A stretch of 64,000 nucleotides of DNA from Colocasia esculenta (GCA_014218235.1 CM024764.1:70469184-70533183), one strand, 5' to 3'; counted from the first letter of the stretch, positions 42,843-55,200 are shown. The notes: generated by a model from the letters alone, not told the origin. Translations and numbers: made by a program.

Positions 42843-43417
42843 TGATACTGATAACCACCGCCGACGTTGAACCCGGGTAGGGCCCACAAATAATGCCGAT
42901 GATAAAGTCGTCGGGATTGACGACAAGGTCCTAGGCTAAAGATCTTTTCATCCCCATGTAAGGAAACCCGAACTGTCCTTACCTTCTCCAAAACTACATG
43001 CCTAACAAGGAAGGGCTCTAAGATCCCGGGTCGCGACAGCTCCTCCATCCCCAGCTGGCAATCGCCAGCTACAACCCAAGAGATAACATCCGGTGATCAC
43101 GCCCCTTACCTTGGGGCGCCGGCTCTACAAGGAAATATGCATGGCTAACTAAGGCAGGGGGAAAGCTTACCTGGCTGAGCCCCCCCCTATAAAAACAAAG
43201 GAGACGCTTCAGACCAAGGTATGCTACTGGTGGCATAAGAACTCTCTCACTTCTTTCCTTTTACTTGACTTGGGCGTCGGAGTGTCTCCCCACCGAGGCA
43301 ACTCGGTGGTTTTTGCAGGTTTAGTCTTAAGCAGCCCAAGCCGACGACGACCCGCCATCGCCTCGGAGCCCACTTGGATTGACCCCGGTCAAATCCCTCA
43401 TTGCTCGTGCAGCAACA
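42843..43417 (+). repeat. Tat B 3' LTR
   Basis: 575 bases, TGATACTGAT to GCAGCAACA, followed by the target duplication GTATG (43418-43422). It has TATAAAAA at 43188-43195. Confidence 0.92.
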
Positions 43418-43824
43418 GTATGTATTCAAACCATTAAATGACCATATAAATTAAAGCGAATTAGATGGAACATAAAGAGCGACCAAGGCTAAGGAAATGA
43501 TGAATCAAGCTGAGGAAAAAATAAATCGGACAGAAAATTAAAATGTCTCTTCTAATATATAAATTATAGATTACTTATGCGGTCTTCTCATGTATGGCGG
43601 CTCATCTCAACTGCCATGCATGCAAGAAAAATTCCCAATAATTCATTAATCACAGAACGTTCTAGCCTCCATGGTAGGCCTTCAACTAGCATCTTAGCCC
43701 CAATAGCATCCAATCGTGGAAAGCTATGCTAAGGTATCGTTAAAGTGCCCAACCAACATAAAAGGCCATAAAATTATCAACTTCGATTGGAAACACATCA
43801 TGAACACTCACCCCTTATACAAAC
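43418..43824. other. Flanking sequence with a second Helitron-like 5' terminus
   Basis: Non-coding. The stretch 43525-43571 resembles the 5' end of the Helitron copies: minus strand TCTATAATTTATATATTAG followed by AAGAGACATTTTAA, against TCTATACTATATATTAG and AAGAGACACTTTAA. It also shares the GATGAATCAAGCTGAGG type of motif inside. It may be the 5' end of an older related Helitron into which Tat B inserted. The remainder to 43824 shows nothing I recognise. Confidence 0.4.
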
Positions 43825-44500
43825 TGTGGTGGTTGGTTCCTGCCACCTAAGCCCATCATGACCCATCGCGTCCATCAGGGCCCATCAAAGCTTTCCCATC
43901 GGACGTGGCCTCTCCGAGTTGCGCCACGTCTCCGCAAGTCAAAGCAATCGCCCTGGCAGGACGCACCGAACAGTCAACACAGCCACCGAACAACGGGTCA
44001 CGCCTTCCGAACAGGCTACCTTCTTAGTATTCATGGCCCAGAGCATCCGAGCAGCCTGTTCATATCCCCATGACGGTTACAACGGCTGCTGGCCACACAC
44101 CCCACGATCAAGAGGTGAGATAACTACTGAGCACCCTAACGGATATTCCGGCGCATAACTCCCCCACAAGACGTGCCAACCGGCACGTCCTTTGAGGCAC
44201 GATCAAAGGACGTCCCGTCTCTCCTCTCCGGCATGCGCGCCTATTTAAGGCCCAGGTATAGTGCCATGCAGAGGTACGCTCTCTCTCTTACGCGAATACA
44301 CCCTCACGCACGAGAATCCCCATCCTCTCTAGTCATCTACTGACTTAGGCATCAGAGGGTTCTCCTCGGTTCTTCAACTGGGCCCCCTTGACGCCTTTTC
44401 TAGTGATTACAGGACCTTCATCCACCTCCTGCGACTGTCATTCTCCCTTCACAAGTGTTGGTTTGCGTGGCTCCGGCCCAATAAGGAAAAAGCCACCACA
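43825..44500 (+). repeat. 5' LTR of a second Tat family
   Basis: 676 bases with an 8-base perfect terminal inverted repeat (TGTGGTGG at 43825, CCACCACA at 44493-44500). It is followed by a primer site identical to that of Tat A and B. It shares no obvious similarity with the other Tat LTRs. Confidence 0.85.
44242..44249 (+). promoter_or_regulatory. TATA-like box in second Tat LTR
   Basis: TATTTAAG lies about 250 bases before the LTR end, in a suitable position for the genomic RNA promoter. Confidence 0.45.
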
Positions 44501-44504
44501 CTTT

Positions 44505-44519
44505 TGGCACCGTCTGTGG
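44505..44519 (+). promoter_or_regulatory. Second Tat primer binding site
   Basis: TGGCACCGTCTGTGG, four bases after the LTR end. Confidence 0.82.
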
Positions 44520-44532
44520 AAACGACACAGCC

Positions 44533-46173
44533 ATGGCTCGCGGACGATCCTCTTACCAGAACATTGGGAGCAGGGCGATGAGATCCCGCCAGTCACAAGC
44601 GGAATCTCGTCGTCGATCCCCTCCTATTGACGTCAACATTGCCCCCGCCGGCGCAAACAATGACGTCCCTGCACCAGCGGCCGCCGCGCCAACAACCGCC
44701 CTGGAGATGGCTGAACTCCGGGGACAGATGCAGCAGTTGACAGGCATATGCCTAGCCCTACAAGCTCAGTTGGCTGGGCCACCAGCCCCGGAGCCTTCCC
44801 TGCCGCGGGAGAGGCAGGCAGAGTCGTCCCACCAACGATCTCGTGTCCTTCCGGTGCCTCAGGATCAGCAGACAGACTCACCGCGCCGATCGCACCGAGC
44901 CCCGTCTGAGGAGCGGGCACCGGAGTGTCGAGGCCGTTCGCCCCGTCGCTCTATCGTCGCCCCCCCCCCCCCCCCCCCCCCCGTCCGCCGCGCTCGGTTG
45001 TGGGAGCTAATTCCCATGGCACTGGCCGAGAAGGCTCCATCCATTCCGAGTAGTAGCTCGCCAGATGCCTCCGTCGTGTGGTCGACCTGGAGCACCGCGT
45101 GGATGCAATGGTCCAACGGGCGGAGGGAAAAGCCCCAGCGGAAGATGACCTGGACTTCCGCTCCCCTTTTAGTGGGGAGATCCTGGAAGCTCGGGTCTCT
45201 CCCAAATTCTCTCTGCCTACCATCGCACCCTACGATGGCACCACCGACCCGGCCGACCACATCCACGGCTTCGAGTCGCACATGGTGTTCCATGGGGCAT
45301 CAGACGCGGCCAAGTGCCGAGCCTTCCCTGCAACCCTCAAGGAGACCGCCAGAGCCTGGTTCGAGACTCTACCAGCGGGCTCCATTTCATCCTTTCTCCA
45401 GCTGAAGAAATCCATCCGGGAAAACTTCCTTGGCGGTAAGTCACAGCCGCGCACAGCGGCTTCCCTCCTGATCATATGCAAGAAGAAGAGCGAAGCGCTC
45501 TGGGACTTTGTCAAAAGGTTCCGAACAGAGGCGCTTCGCATTTCATGCCTGGACGTCCCTCTAGCCACCAGTGCCCTCATCCAGGGCACTCGCGACGGCT
45601 TCCTACAGAGGACTCTCGACGTCCAGCAACCTGCAACCCTCGTCGAGCTGCTTTCCATCGCACATCGCCATGTGGCTTGCGAAGAAAGTTTAGCCGCAGG
45701 ACGGGCAGAGCAGGGGGAATCGTCGGACAAGAGAGGCCCTCCGACAACGGTCCCGACCGTGATCGGAAGAAAGGACGACGCAATGGAGACTCGCCGCGCC
45801 GACCACGCCCTTCACCGACTATACCCCCCTCACTGTGGCACCCGAACAGATCCTGGCAGAGATCAGGAATGAACCATTTGTTCGGTGGCCATAGAGGATG
45901 CGCTCCGACCCTCGGAGGCACGATCAAGCCAAGTACTGTCGCTTTCATCGCGACCACGGCCACGACACCTCCGAGTGCCGCCAGCTTAAGGACGAAATTG
46001 AAGACCTCATCAAACGTGGCTACCTCGGGCGGTATGTGCGCTGGAATGAAGACCACCCCAGACGCCGAGAGCGAACTCCCGAGCAGCCGGTCAACAACGA
46101 GCCCAACGGGCAAGAAATCAATGTGATCGCGGGAGGCTTCGGCGCAGGCGGAGAGAGCACTCGAAGCCGATGA
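44533..46173 (+). pseudogene. Second Tat family gag
   Basis: It starts at ATG 44533 (MARGRSSYQNIGSRAM), 14 bases after the primer site. Residues 1-150 are Ala/Pro/Arg-rich and include a run of 23 C (44960-44982) that encodes poly-Pro. The frame slips near 45060 into 45078-45872, which carries the gag domain (PKFSLPTIAPYDGTTDPADHIHGFESHM to HRHVACEESL). A second slip near 45880 leads to 45898-46173 with a CCHC-like knuckle (YCRFHRDHGHDTSEC). The frame ends at TGA 46171-46173, where the protease frame continues without a shift. The domain order matches Tat A and B gag, but the sequence differs throughout. Confidence 0.85.
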
Positions 46174-46188
46174 GACTACGCAAGGCGA

Positions 46189-46639
46189 GTGCACGTCGTG
46201 GACAGGCCTCCGGCACCTAGGCCAGCTCTATATCCCGCCAGTCCTGCACGCACACCGTCCGAGGAGGCTATAACCTTCTCCGACGAAGACCTTGTAGGGG
46301 TCGCTACCCCGCACGCTGATGCACTGGTCGTTTCGGCCACCATCAACCATTGTAATGTGCATCGGATTTTGGTAGATAATGGAAGCACCCCCGACGTCTT
46401 GGCTTACGACTTTTTTGTGCTTATGGGTCTCAAAACCGACCAGCTCACCTCGGTAGAGTCGCCCTTGTTCGGCTTCTCGGGGGTTTCGGTACAGCCCATG
46501 GGCAGAGTTCGCCTCCCAATTACCTTAGGGACGGCGCCGAAGACTGTGACCAAGGTAGTTAACTTCTTGGACATCAAGAACATGCCAGGCTACAACGCCA
46601 TCCTCGGCAGAGGCCTGATCGGAAGAATCAGAGCAGTAC
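46189..46639 (+). pseudogene. Second Tat family protease, truncated
   Basis: In frame with the last gag block after one TGA. It contains FSDEDLVGVATPHADALVV, the protease motif RILVDNGSTPDVLAYDFF (near 46360) and the conserved GYNAILGRGLIGR. It is cut right after GRGLIG by the TG end of a chromovirus LTR at 46640. RT, RNase H and integrase must lie beyond the right window edge if they survive. Confidence 0.85.
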
Positions 46640-48514
46640 TGTAACGTTCTGAACGTTCGGATTGCTTCGAATCGTTTCGGATCGTCTTAGTGTGGTTGTG
46701 GAGGCCAGTGTGTGGCCAATGTTGTGAGTGTGACAGGTATTTACCGCAGGTTGTGTATCTTTGTGGGCTGAAAGTTAGGCCCCAAGGTGTTTAATGTGTG
46801 TTCGGCTGTCAACGTGACAGCAAGGGACGTCGCGTTCTGAACGGACAGCCCGTAGCGCCGCGTTCATGGCACCGCCAGGTTAAGTAAGTGTGTGCATGTC
46901 TGCCACGTGTTGCCGGCTGGGTGCTTGGGTTGACGTCAGCGGTCTGAAGGCGACATGCAGGAGCGTCGCGTTCAGGTAGCGACCGGATAGAGCGTCGCGT
47001 TCTTAACTGCAAGGCGTTTTTAAGTAACTCTGGCAGAACAGAGCTCGGGAAGCTTTGCTCGGCCAGGGGGATTTGCTGTGGGGATTTCTTGGTGATTTGG
47101 TTTGTTAGAGCTCGGTTTGACGAGTTCTCACCGCAAGGACGTCATGTGGAGCGGAGGGAACCTCGTACGGGTTTCGTTCTTTGTGTTCTTCGCAAAGGTA
47201 GGGAGATTTCCTATCGTTTGATCCGTGGATTGCTTGTGTGGTGTGGATAATGCGTTTATTGCTTTCTAAACAGTAGCTAGCATGTGTAGGAACACATTAA
47301 AGCATGAAAAAGGACTGAAACTACAAGTTTTAATGAGTTTTGGGGTGGTCCGGATTGAGGATCTCGGATTAGGGTTCGCACCTGCTAAGGCGACAGCCAT
47401 GGGCGTCGCGATCAGGTCGCGACACCCCGATATGTCACGTTCTTAAGGTGACGTTTCACCCTGTCGTGACAGCAGCCGAATGCTGTTATCCGAGAATAAA
47501 TGTAAGTGTTTAATTATCCGTTTAGCATGGGTTGTGATATGTGATGATAGTAGGAGGTGCATTGGCACTCTCCCTACACTCGGGGAGCGTGTGGTATATA
47601 GTTTACCTGGTGTTCACGTGGTTTACGTGGAGGTTTCACATGACTTATGCGTTGTGCACATGGTTTCTGTGTACGTGGTGTGTAGTTTGACGCCTTCCGT
47701 GGATACCTCTTCAGTTGGGAGCCCCAGGTTTTGTGTGAGCCAGGCACGTGAGTGCTCGGGGCTTGTCCCGGTACTGGGTATCGATGAGGTCTTGTCGTCT
47801 TCCTGGACACCCTCACTCCTGTGCTGAGTAGTACGTCCGGCTGAGGGAAAGACGGCGGTGGGACAGCGACGAGAGAGAGAGTTTGTTACGTTGTCGCTTG
47901 TAGCGCGCTCGTAGTTAGGGGAGACGGACACCAGTAGATGTACTGGGCCCCAGCTAGTCCTGTTCTCTAGTGCCTCACTCTAGGGAGCTCGGGCCAGAGT
48001 CCCTAGAGGTGCCAGGCATGGGCCTGCGGGGTGTGTGACCTGCAGGTTGTGGTGGTTTAGTTGGACTCCACAGTTCTTGTATTTGTTTAGTGGAGCGGCA
48101 GCTGGACCTTTCGTCCGTGGCAGCGAGACTGAGAGGTGGTCCTGTGTGGTTTGTCCGGGTCCGTAACTGGTGTCGCGAACCAGTTCTCGTGGCCCGAGTG
48201 TGGCATTTTCCTACAGTAGCTCGTACACCTGGTTGCCTTTGCCGTTTATTTATTTAAGTTGGTTTTTTTTAAGCGGCGAATGGTAAGTGTTATTTATAGC
48301 TTTATTTCTTGCTTTACTATATGTGTTGGTTTGCTCGGTTTCTAGGGAGTTTCCCTACTGAGCCAGTGACTCGTGAGGCTCACCCCTACCTCCTACCAGG
48401 TAAGGGAGATCCGGAGATCTCGCACTCGTCGTCCAGCGGAGGGTCTGCACCACCAGCAGTGTAACTTACTTTCATGTTGTACACCTCGGGGTATGCCCCA
48501 GGTGATGATCAGTC
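46640..48514 (+). repeat. Tekay B 5' LTR
   Basis: It begins TGTAACGTTC inside the second Tat protease. It matches 62618-64000 along that segment's whole visible length (offset about 15.98 kb) with a few percent difference by eye. Its right end is not fixed: the paired copy leaves the window, and the Sirevirus LTR starts at 48515. TACA at about 48480-48483 is a possible natural end. It carries two clusters of GCGAC/GTCGC motifs (46950-47010 and 47380-47475). Its short open frames (for example 47480-47827) recur in the other LTR and show no protein motif. Confidence 0.8.
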
Positions 48515-48791
48515 TGTCCCCATGTAATTTTAATTAATTACATATGTATTTTAGTGATTAACAAAACTTCATCAATAATCTCTAACATATTCTATGAGTC
48601 TTAAGCACAGGAAATAAACAAGGAAAATCAAGCACATATGGTAAGTACTAAATACTTCTGTCAATAAGCCAGGTAAGTGCAATTCTCTAAGTCCACATCG
48701 ACTTCTGTTGAAAGTCACAACGATTTCATAAGTGTTTTAATGATTTCCTTGTAAGATTGGAAAGTCATGTCGTTTCAAACAAGTCGATTCT

Positions 48792-49110
48792 GTAACGATT
48801 CTATAAGTAATCATAACGATTTCTTTAGAACTCGCAACGACTTGCTCGCCGTAACGATTCTATAAGTAATCATAACGATTTCTTTAGAACTCGCAACGAC
48901 TTGCTCGCCGCAACGATTCTATAAGCAATCATAACGATTTCTTTAGAACTTGCAACGACTTGCTCGCTGCAACGATTCTATAAGTAATCATAACGATTTC
49001 TTTAGAACTCGCAACGACTTGCTCGCCGCAACGATTCTATAAGCAATCATAACGATTTCTTTAGAACTCGCAACGATTTGCTCGTCGTAACGATTCTATA
49101 AGTCATTGCA
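48792..49110. repeat. 59-base tandem array in Sirevirus LTR
   Basis: Units start at 48792, 48851, 48910, 48969 and 49028, with a partial sixth near 49087. Each contains three AACGA-type words (GTAACGATTC, CATAACGATTT, GCAACGACTT). Copies differ at only a few bases. Confidence 0.9.
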
Positions 49111-49124
49111 ACGATTTCTTTTAA

Positions 49125-49345
49125 GCGCTCATAACGATTTCTTTAAGCGCTCATAACGATTTGCTTTGTGCAACGATTTTTTAAGCGCTCATAACGATTT
49201 GCTTTGTGCAACGATTTCTTAAGCGCTCATAACGATTTGCTTTGTGCAACGATTTCTTAAGCGCTCATAACAATTTACTTTGTGCAACGATTTCTTAAGC
49301 GCTCATAACGATTTGCTTTACGCAACGATTCCTTTAGCGCTCATA
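49125..49345. repeat. 38-base tandem array in Sirevirus LTR
   Basis: About five to six copies of a unit built from CGCTCATAACGATTTGC and GTGCAACGATTTCTTAAG, directly after the 59-base array and sharing its AACGATT word. The array degenerates towards 49480. Confidence 0.85.
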
Positions 49346-49929
49346 ACGATTTACTCTCTACAATGACTTGTTAGTATTCATAACGATTTCTCTGTTGAAC
49401 ACATAAATTTGCTTTAACGATTTGCCCTCTATAATGACTTGTTAGTACTCATAACGATTTCATAAGTCATATAGACAACGACTTTATGGTTTATATCAAC
49501 TTGACACTTATCTTATCTCTTGAAGTGTTGACTAGTCAAAGTCCACGTCTATATCTCTCTGACACTACTGCATTTATGAGATCTGAATGTACATCTGCAT
49601 GCATGCAGACTATGTCATCCATTATAGTGCATCTTCTGTCAATATCTTTTAGAAGAAACTATTTAGCATTGCTATTTTGGTGAATATTCTTATCAATGTT
49701 TACTGACAACTAAAGACAGCCTCGCTGTCTACTGTTCTAGCATTTAATTTATGCAGGGTCCTACAGACGTTCTGTCATACAACGTTGGACCATACAGACG
49801 GCATAAGACATTATCTCTTTGCGTGCTCAAATGGATAAAAGATTTTTGAAGCTTCCAAATGTCAAGCAGTCTAACGACTACCAATCTAAGGGACAACGGT
49901 TACTTCAACGGGCAAAATTTAGAAGAAGA

Positions 49930-49937
49930 TATAAATA
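49930..49937 (+). promoter_or_regulatory. TATA box of Sirevirus LTR
   Basis: TATAAATA in GAAGATATAAATACAAC, about 670 bases before the LTR end. It is a likely core promoter for the genomic RNA. Confidence 0.6.
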
Positions 49938-50608
49938 CAACACAGAAGAGAAGATCAGACTGAGAAGAAGTGAACGCACGTTCAAGCGATTCAAATCTTC
50001 TGCTAGAATCCTAAGAGCCAAGAAATTCATTCCTTCTCGTGTTGCTCTCTGCTCTCCACTCTATAGTGAAAATCTTGAGAGAGCTTGTGTAGTTCTGGAG
50101 TGTGCTTAGCTTAGAATCTTTGCTCTCAGTGCTAGTTGTTTCAGATCTTGGCTTATTTAAAAGCTTGATCTAGGGGCTTGATCTTATTCCATTCTCTTGG
50201 TGTTGTTTCCCTTCGGTTGTGAAGGAAGACCTGGTGGTATCCAGGGTGCTTTTTCCCTTCAGTTGTGAAGGAAGACCTAGTGGGGTATCCAGGGTGGTGT
50301 AATTCCCTTCGTGTGAAGGAAGACCAGTTGAGCTGGGTGTTGTAGTGTCCATAGGGGGACTGTACCCTAGTTAGTGGAATCCTGAGTTGTTGCTCAGGGA
50401 CTGGACGTAGGACTCCTAAGGAGAGGAGGTCGAATTAGGATACTTGTGTGTTGTGATTATTTTCCTTGTGTGATTGTCTTTCGAACTAACAGCTACTAAC
50501 CTCTATCAAAGAACGTTTGTGTGAATGTTTTTTACTTACATGTATCTTTTAGATTAATTTTAAAAGACCCATTCACCCCCCCTCTGGGCTCGTCAACTGG
50601 GCAACAAG

Positions 50609-50620
50609 TGGTATCAGAGC
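50609..50620 (+). promoter_or_regulatory. Sirevirus primer binding site
   Basis: TGGTATCAGAGC (initiator methionine tRNA complement), two bases after the LTR end. Confidence 0.88.
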
Positions 50621-50669
50621 AAGTCTCTTCGACAAAGAAAGGATCCAACAATCTGAAGAGTAAAGATCC

Positions 50670-52160
50670 ATGGCAGCCCAAAGTCACAACAAAGGTCAGT
50701 CTGTCAACCGACCACCATTGTTCGATGGAGAGGATTATACTTACTGGAAAACAAGAATGGAATACTTTCTGCAAGGCCCGATATCAGATATGGTCCTAGT
50801 GGAAGAAGGGATCTTCTAGTCACAAATGAAAAGCTCAGTGGACAGACACGACAGGAAGAAGATCTCGCAGAACTGTAAAGCCAAGAGTGTTTTTGTGCTG
50901 TGCCCTTAGTAAAAGGCGTTCAACAAGTTTCAGCCTGTAAATCCGCAATGGAAATGTGGGAAAAACTCAGAATCACCTATGAAGGCACAGATATGGTAGG
51001 TAAAGGAAACAAGAATAGATATTCTTGTAGCACAGTACGAAAGATTTCAAATGCAATCAGGTGAGTCTATTACCCAAATATTCAGTAGATTTACAGATAT
51101 TACAAATGGGCTAGCTGGACTAGGGAAGACCTATGAAATGGGAGATATGGTCAGAAAGATTCTTAGATCTTTACCTCCTCATGGACCCCAAAAGTAACAG
51201 CCATTGAAGAAGCTAATGATCTAAAAAGAATGTCTTTAGAAAAGCTCATCGGGTCCTTATGGCCCATGAGATTAATATGGAAAGGCTAGGAGAGTCCTCA
51301 AGTAGAAAGAAGCACTCCAACGCTTTAAAGGCTGAAGAAGACTCACCAGAAGCAAGCTCAGACAAGAGTGAGAGTGTGAGGACAGTGAAAAAAGAGGAAG
51401 CAATGCTCTCTAGAAGATGCAGCAGCATGAGAAACAGTAGTGACTCAGACAGTGAGTCAAGCTCCTACAGCGATGAAGAAGAAGCCAATTTGGCTCTCAT
51501 GGCCAACAGCCGAAGACAATTTGGCTAACTTCTGACTCCTCTTTTGATTCATGCAATGGTTCAGATTTTGATAGTTAGAAAGGCTTTCAACGAACTATAT
51601 GAAAAATATAAACAAGTAACCAAACTATTAAAAGTAAGCAAGAAAAAATAGTCTGTATAGAAAATACAAACTCAGATTTAAAATCAGAAAATGAACAATT
51701 AGAAAGTCAATTAACTGAACTTAAAAGAAGAAATGAACTGTTATGTGAAGACCTAAAGGCTAAGAATGAACAAATAACTAAATTAGAGAAACAAGTAAGT
51801 TCAGATGAATTGAAAACTGAAATCAAGACACTAACAGAAGAAAATATACAGTTATCTAGCACATTAGAAAAATTCACCAATGGTAAAAACTCCCTCATAT
51901 TAAAAGGTGCCAGAAGATCAGGTAAGAATAAAAATAGATTAGGATATACACCTCCAGATAATGAAGAAACTATAGTTTATCCTAAAACATATCCAACACC
52001 AAAATTTATCCCTGAACAAGATATAGCCTATAAAGCTAATTTTAAATATATTGAAAGAGTAACAAAAACATCTTGTTGTAGTCATTGCAACAAGTTAGGT
52101 CACATAAAAGAAATATGTCCAACAAGACATAAGAAATGGATAATAAAAGGAAAAAGTTGA
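50670..52160 (+). pseudogene. Sirevirus gag
   Basis: It starts at ATG 50670 (MAAQSHNKGQSVNRPPLFDGEDYTYW spans the start), the usual N-terminus of copia gag of this lineage. Stops and frame changes between about 50815 and 51260 break the core domain. Open pieces follow. 51259-51528 is Ser/Glu-rich (SSSYSDEEEANLALMANS). 51660-52160 has a coiled-coil-like stretch (ENEQLESQLTELKRRNELL) and a zinc knuckle CSHCNKLGHIKEIC near 52075-52120. Long gag with a coiled coil is usual for Sireviruses. The stop at 52158-52160 and a few bases out of frame separate it from pol. Confidence 0.8.
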
Positions 52161-52205
52161 TGATACTAACCATTGAGGACCCAAAAGAACTTGGGTACCT
52201 AAAAC

Positions 52206-55200
52206 TTGATAGTTTTATTTCAGGGCAACACTCGAGCATCCAAATGGTATTTGGACAATGGATGCTCAAGGCACATGTCAGGAAACCAGAAGTTGTTCAC
52301 TCATCTCCAAGATGAAGAAGGAACAATCACTTATGGAGATAATGGAAAAGGAACTGTGATAGGCAGTGGCTCCGTGAACAGTAAAGGAAAAACAATTATA
52401 GAGGATGTGTTGTTGGTCAAAGGATTGAAGCATAATCTTATCAGCATCAGCCAACTGTGTGACAAAGGCCATCAGATCAAATTTCAAGAATCAAAATACA
52501 GCATACTAAAGAATGGAGCAGTCATCTTTGAAGCAAACAGAGAAAAGAACTTATATGTGCTCCATCTTGAGGAACTCAAAGAACAAAATGTCTGTCTGGC
52601 AGTAAATAAAGATAAGTCTACTGAATTATGGCACAAACGTCTAGGACATTGCAGTATAGATGGCATGAGAAAATTGCTGAAGAAAAATCTTGTGGAAGGT
52701 CTACCAAAGGTCAGTGCAAAAATAGAAGATATCTGTAGACCTTGTGCTAAGGGAAAGCACACCAAGAACTCCTTCAAGTCAAAAACGGTGGTAACCACCT
52801 CAAAACCCTTAGAGCTCCTTCATATGGATCTGTTTGGGTCAATGAGGACTACCAGTCTTGGAGGAAAGAACTTTGGATTTGTCATAGTCGATGACTATTC
52901 AAGATTCACATGGGTATCATTCTTGGAGCATAAAGATGACACATTTGAAAACTTTGTCAGTTTCAGCAAGAAAGTTCAGAAGGATCAGAAGTTCAGCATT
53001 GTTTCTATCCGATCAGATCATGGTGGTGAATTTCAAAATGAAAAGTTTGCTAAGTTCTGTGAAGATCAGGGAATTGAGCATAATTTCTCAGCACCAAGGA
53101 CACCACAGCAAAATGGAATTGCTGAGAGAAAGAATAGAACCCTATTGGATATGGCAAGAACTATGCTATCTGAATATGATCTGCCGAGATATTTTTGGGC
53201 TGAAGCAGTCAACACAGCAAGCTACATCATCAACAGAGTGATGATCAGGCCAATTCTAAAGAAGACTGCATATGAACTGTTCAAAGGAAAGAAACCAAGG
53301 ACCAGTCATTTTAGAACCTTTGGACGTCCATGCTTTATACACAACAACGGCAAGCGAGATATTGGTAAGTTGGATGCGAAATCAGATGAAGGCATCTTCA
53401 TGGGGTACACCTCTAAACCCAAAGGCTATAAAGTATTTAATAAACGTACATTATTAATTGAACAGTCTGTACATATTATTTTTGATGAAACTAACCCTTC
53501 CCTGAGAAAGGAAAAAGATAGTGATAATGATGATGCAGATGTACTGTCCAAGAAACTGAAGAATACATCAATTGAGGACAAGGATGATCCACCACTGGAA
53601 GATATGCAACAAAAGGAAATTACACATGAAAATCTTCCAAAGGAGTGGAGATATAAGAAAGATCACCAACTCAAAAATGTTATTGGTGATCCATCTGTAG
53701 GGGTAAGAACAAGAGGTAATGTAATTCCTTGTGATTACCTAGCTTTTGTTTCTCAAATAGAGCCTAGGACAGTCAATGAAGCTCTTACTGATGAATCTTG
53801 GATAATAGCCATGCAAGATGAACTAAATCAGTTCAAGAGAAACCAAGTATGGTCACTTGTCCCTAGACCATCAGACCATCCAGTCATTGGCACCAAATGG
53901 GTGTTCAGAAATAAACTGGATGAAACTGGTGTAATCTTAAGAAACAAGGCCAAATTGATAGCTCAAGGCTATTCTCAAGAGGAAGGCATAGATTTCGATG
54001 AAACCTATGCACCTGTAGCTAGACTTGAGGCAATTAGAATACTACTTGCATATGCATCAGCATTAGATTTAAAACTATTTCAAATGGATGTCAAATCTGC
54101 ATTTCTAAATGGTTTCATAAAAGAGGAAGTTTATGTGGAACAACCCCCGGGTTTTGATGATACAGAATTTCTTAATCATGTTTTCAAACTTCATAAGGCT
54201 TTATATGGTTTAAAACAAGCACCTACAGCCTGGCTTAGTTCATTTCTTTTAAACCATGGTTTCAGTAGAGGTCAAGTAGATAGCACTCTTTTCATAAAGT
54301 CAAAAGTCAAACACATACTACTAGTTCAAATTTATGTAGATGATATTATTTTTGGTTCTACTGATGAATCCCTTTGCAAGTATTTTGAAAAGTTGATGCA
54401 GGGAGAATTTGAAATGAGCATGATGGGAGAACTTAATTACTTCCTTGGATTACAAATCAAACAAGGAAAGGAAGGAACTCACATCTGTCAAGCCAAGTAC
54501 ACAAAAGAACTCCTGAAGAAGTTTGGATTCGAAAATACCAAGCCACTGTCAACACCAATGAGCACATCAACAAGGATGGACAGTGACAAAGATGGTAAGA
54601 AAGTAGATCAAAAGATCTATAGAGGTATGATAGGTTCACTGCTCTATTTGACAGCTAGTAGACCTGATATCTTATTTAGTGTATGCATGTGTGCTAGGTA
54701 TCAAGCAGATCCTAGAGAATCACATTTAATTTCTGTAAAAAGAATATTCAGATATTTAGCTAGAACTCATGACTTAGGTCTGTGGTATCCAAAATCTTGT
54801 GAAATCAATTTAGTAGGATACTCTGATGCTGACTATGCTGGATGCAAAGTAGATAGAAAAAGCACCAGTGGTGGTTGTCAATTTCTTGCAGGATGTTTGA
54901 TATCCTGGTCTTCAAAGAAACAAAATTCAGTGGCACTGTCTACAACTGAAGCTGAGTACGTAGCTGCTGGAAGTTGTTGTACACAACTCTTATGGATAAA
55001 GCAACAACTTGAAGATTTTGGATTAAATATCAAATCGATCCCACTGTTGTGTGACAACACCAGTGCCATTAATCTTACCAAGAATCCAGTTCAACATTCA
55101 AGAACCAAGCATATTGAGGTTAGATATCATTTTATTCGTGATCATGTAGCAAATGGTAATATTGAAATATCTTTTATTGATACAAATGGCCAGCTAGCAG

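Larger units (their letters stand above)
34039..43417 (+). mobile_element. Full-length Tat-lineage Ty3/gypsy element, copy B
   Basis: 9,379 bases with two LTRs (574 and 575 bases), primer site, single-frame gag-pol, a tandem-repeat stretch, an antisense ORF module, polypurine tract and a perfect 5-bp target duplication GTATG on both sides. The LTRs differ at about 16 positions by eye. The second RNase H domain before integrase identifies the Tat lineage. Stops and a frameshift in gag-pol make it unable to replicate unaided today. Confidence 0.92.
48515..50606 (+). repeat. Sirevirus 5' LTR
   Basis: About 2,092 bases from TGTCCCCATG to GGGCAACA, followed by the primer site. It contains two tandem arrays (48792-49345) and a TATA box. 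The start is inferred from the TG and from similarity of its terminus to the complement of its end (TGTccCCCA against TGTTGCCCA), since no second LTR survives for comparison. Confidence 0.7.

Noticed and set aside
47480..47827. 115-codon ORF conserved at 63458-63805, with an 80-codon ORF opposite
   Set aside because: Both lie in the Tekay B LTR pair. Conservation follows from LTR homology, and there is no domain or start context.
49819..50109. 96-codon ORF
   Set aside because: It lies inside the Sirevirus LTR around the TATA box and start region. The basic composition is chance and there are no motifs.
50609..50620. tRNA gene fragments at TGGTATCAGAGC sites
   Set aside because: They sit 2-6 bases inside LTR ends and are primer binding sites. 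No cloverleaf surrounds them.
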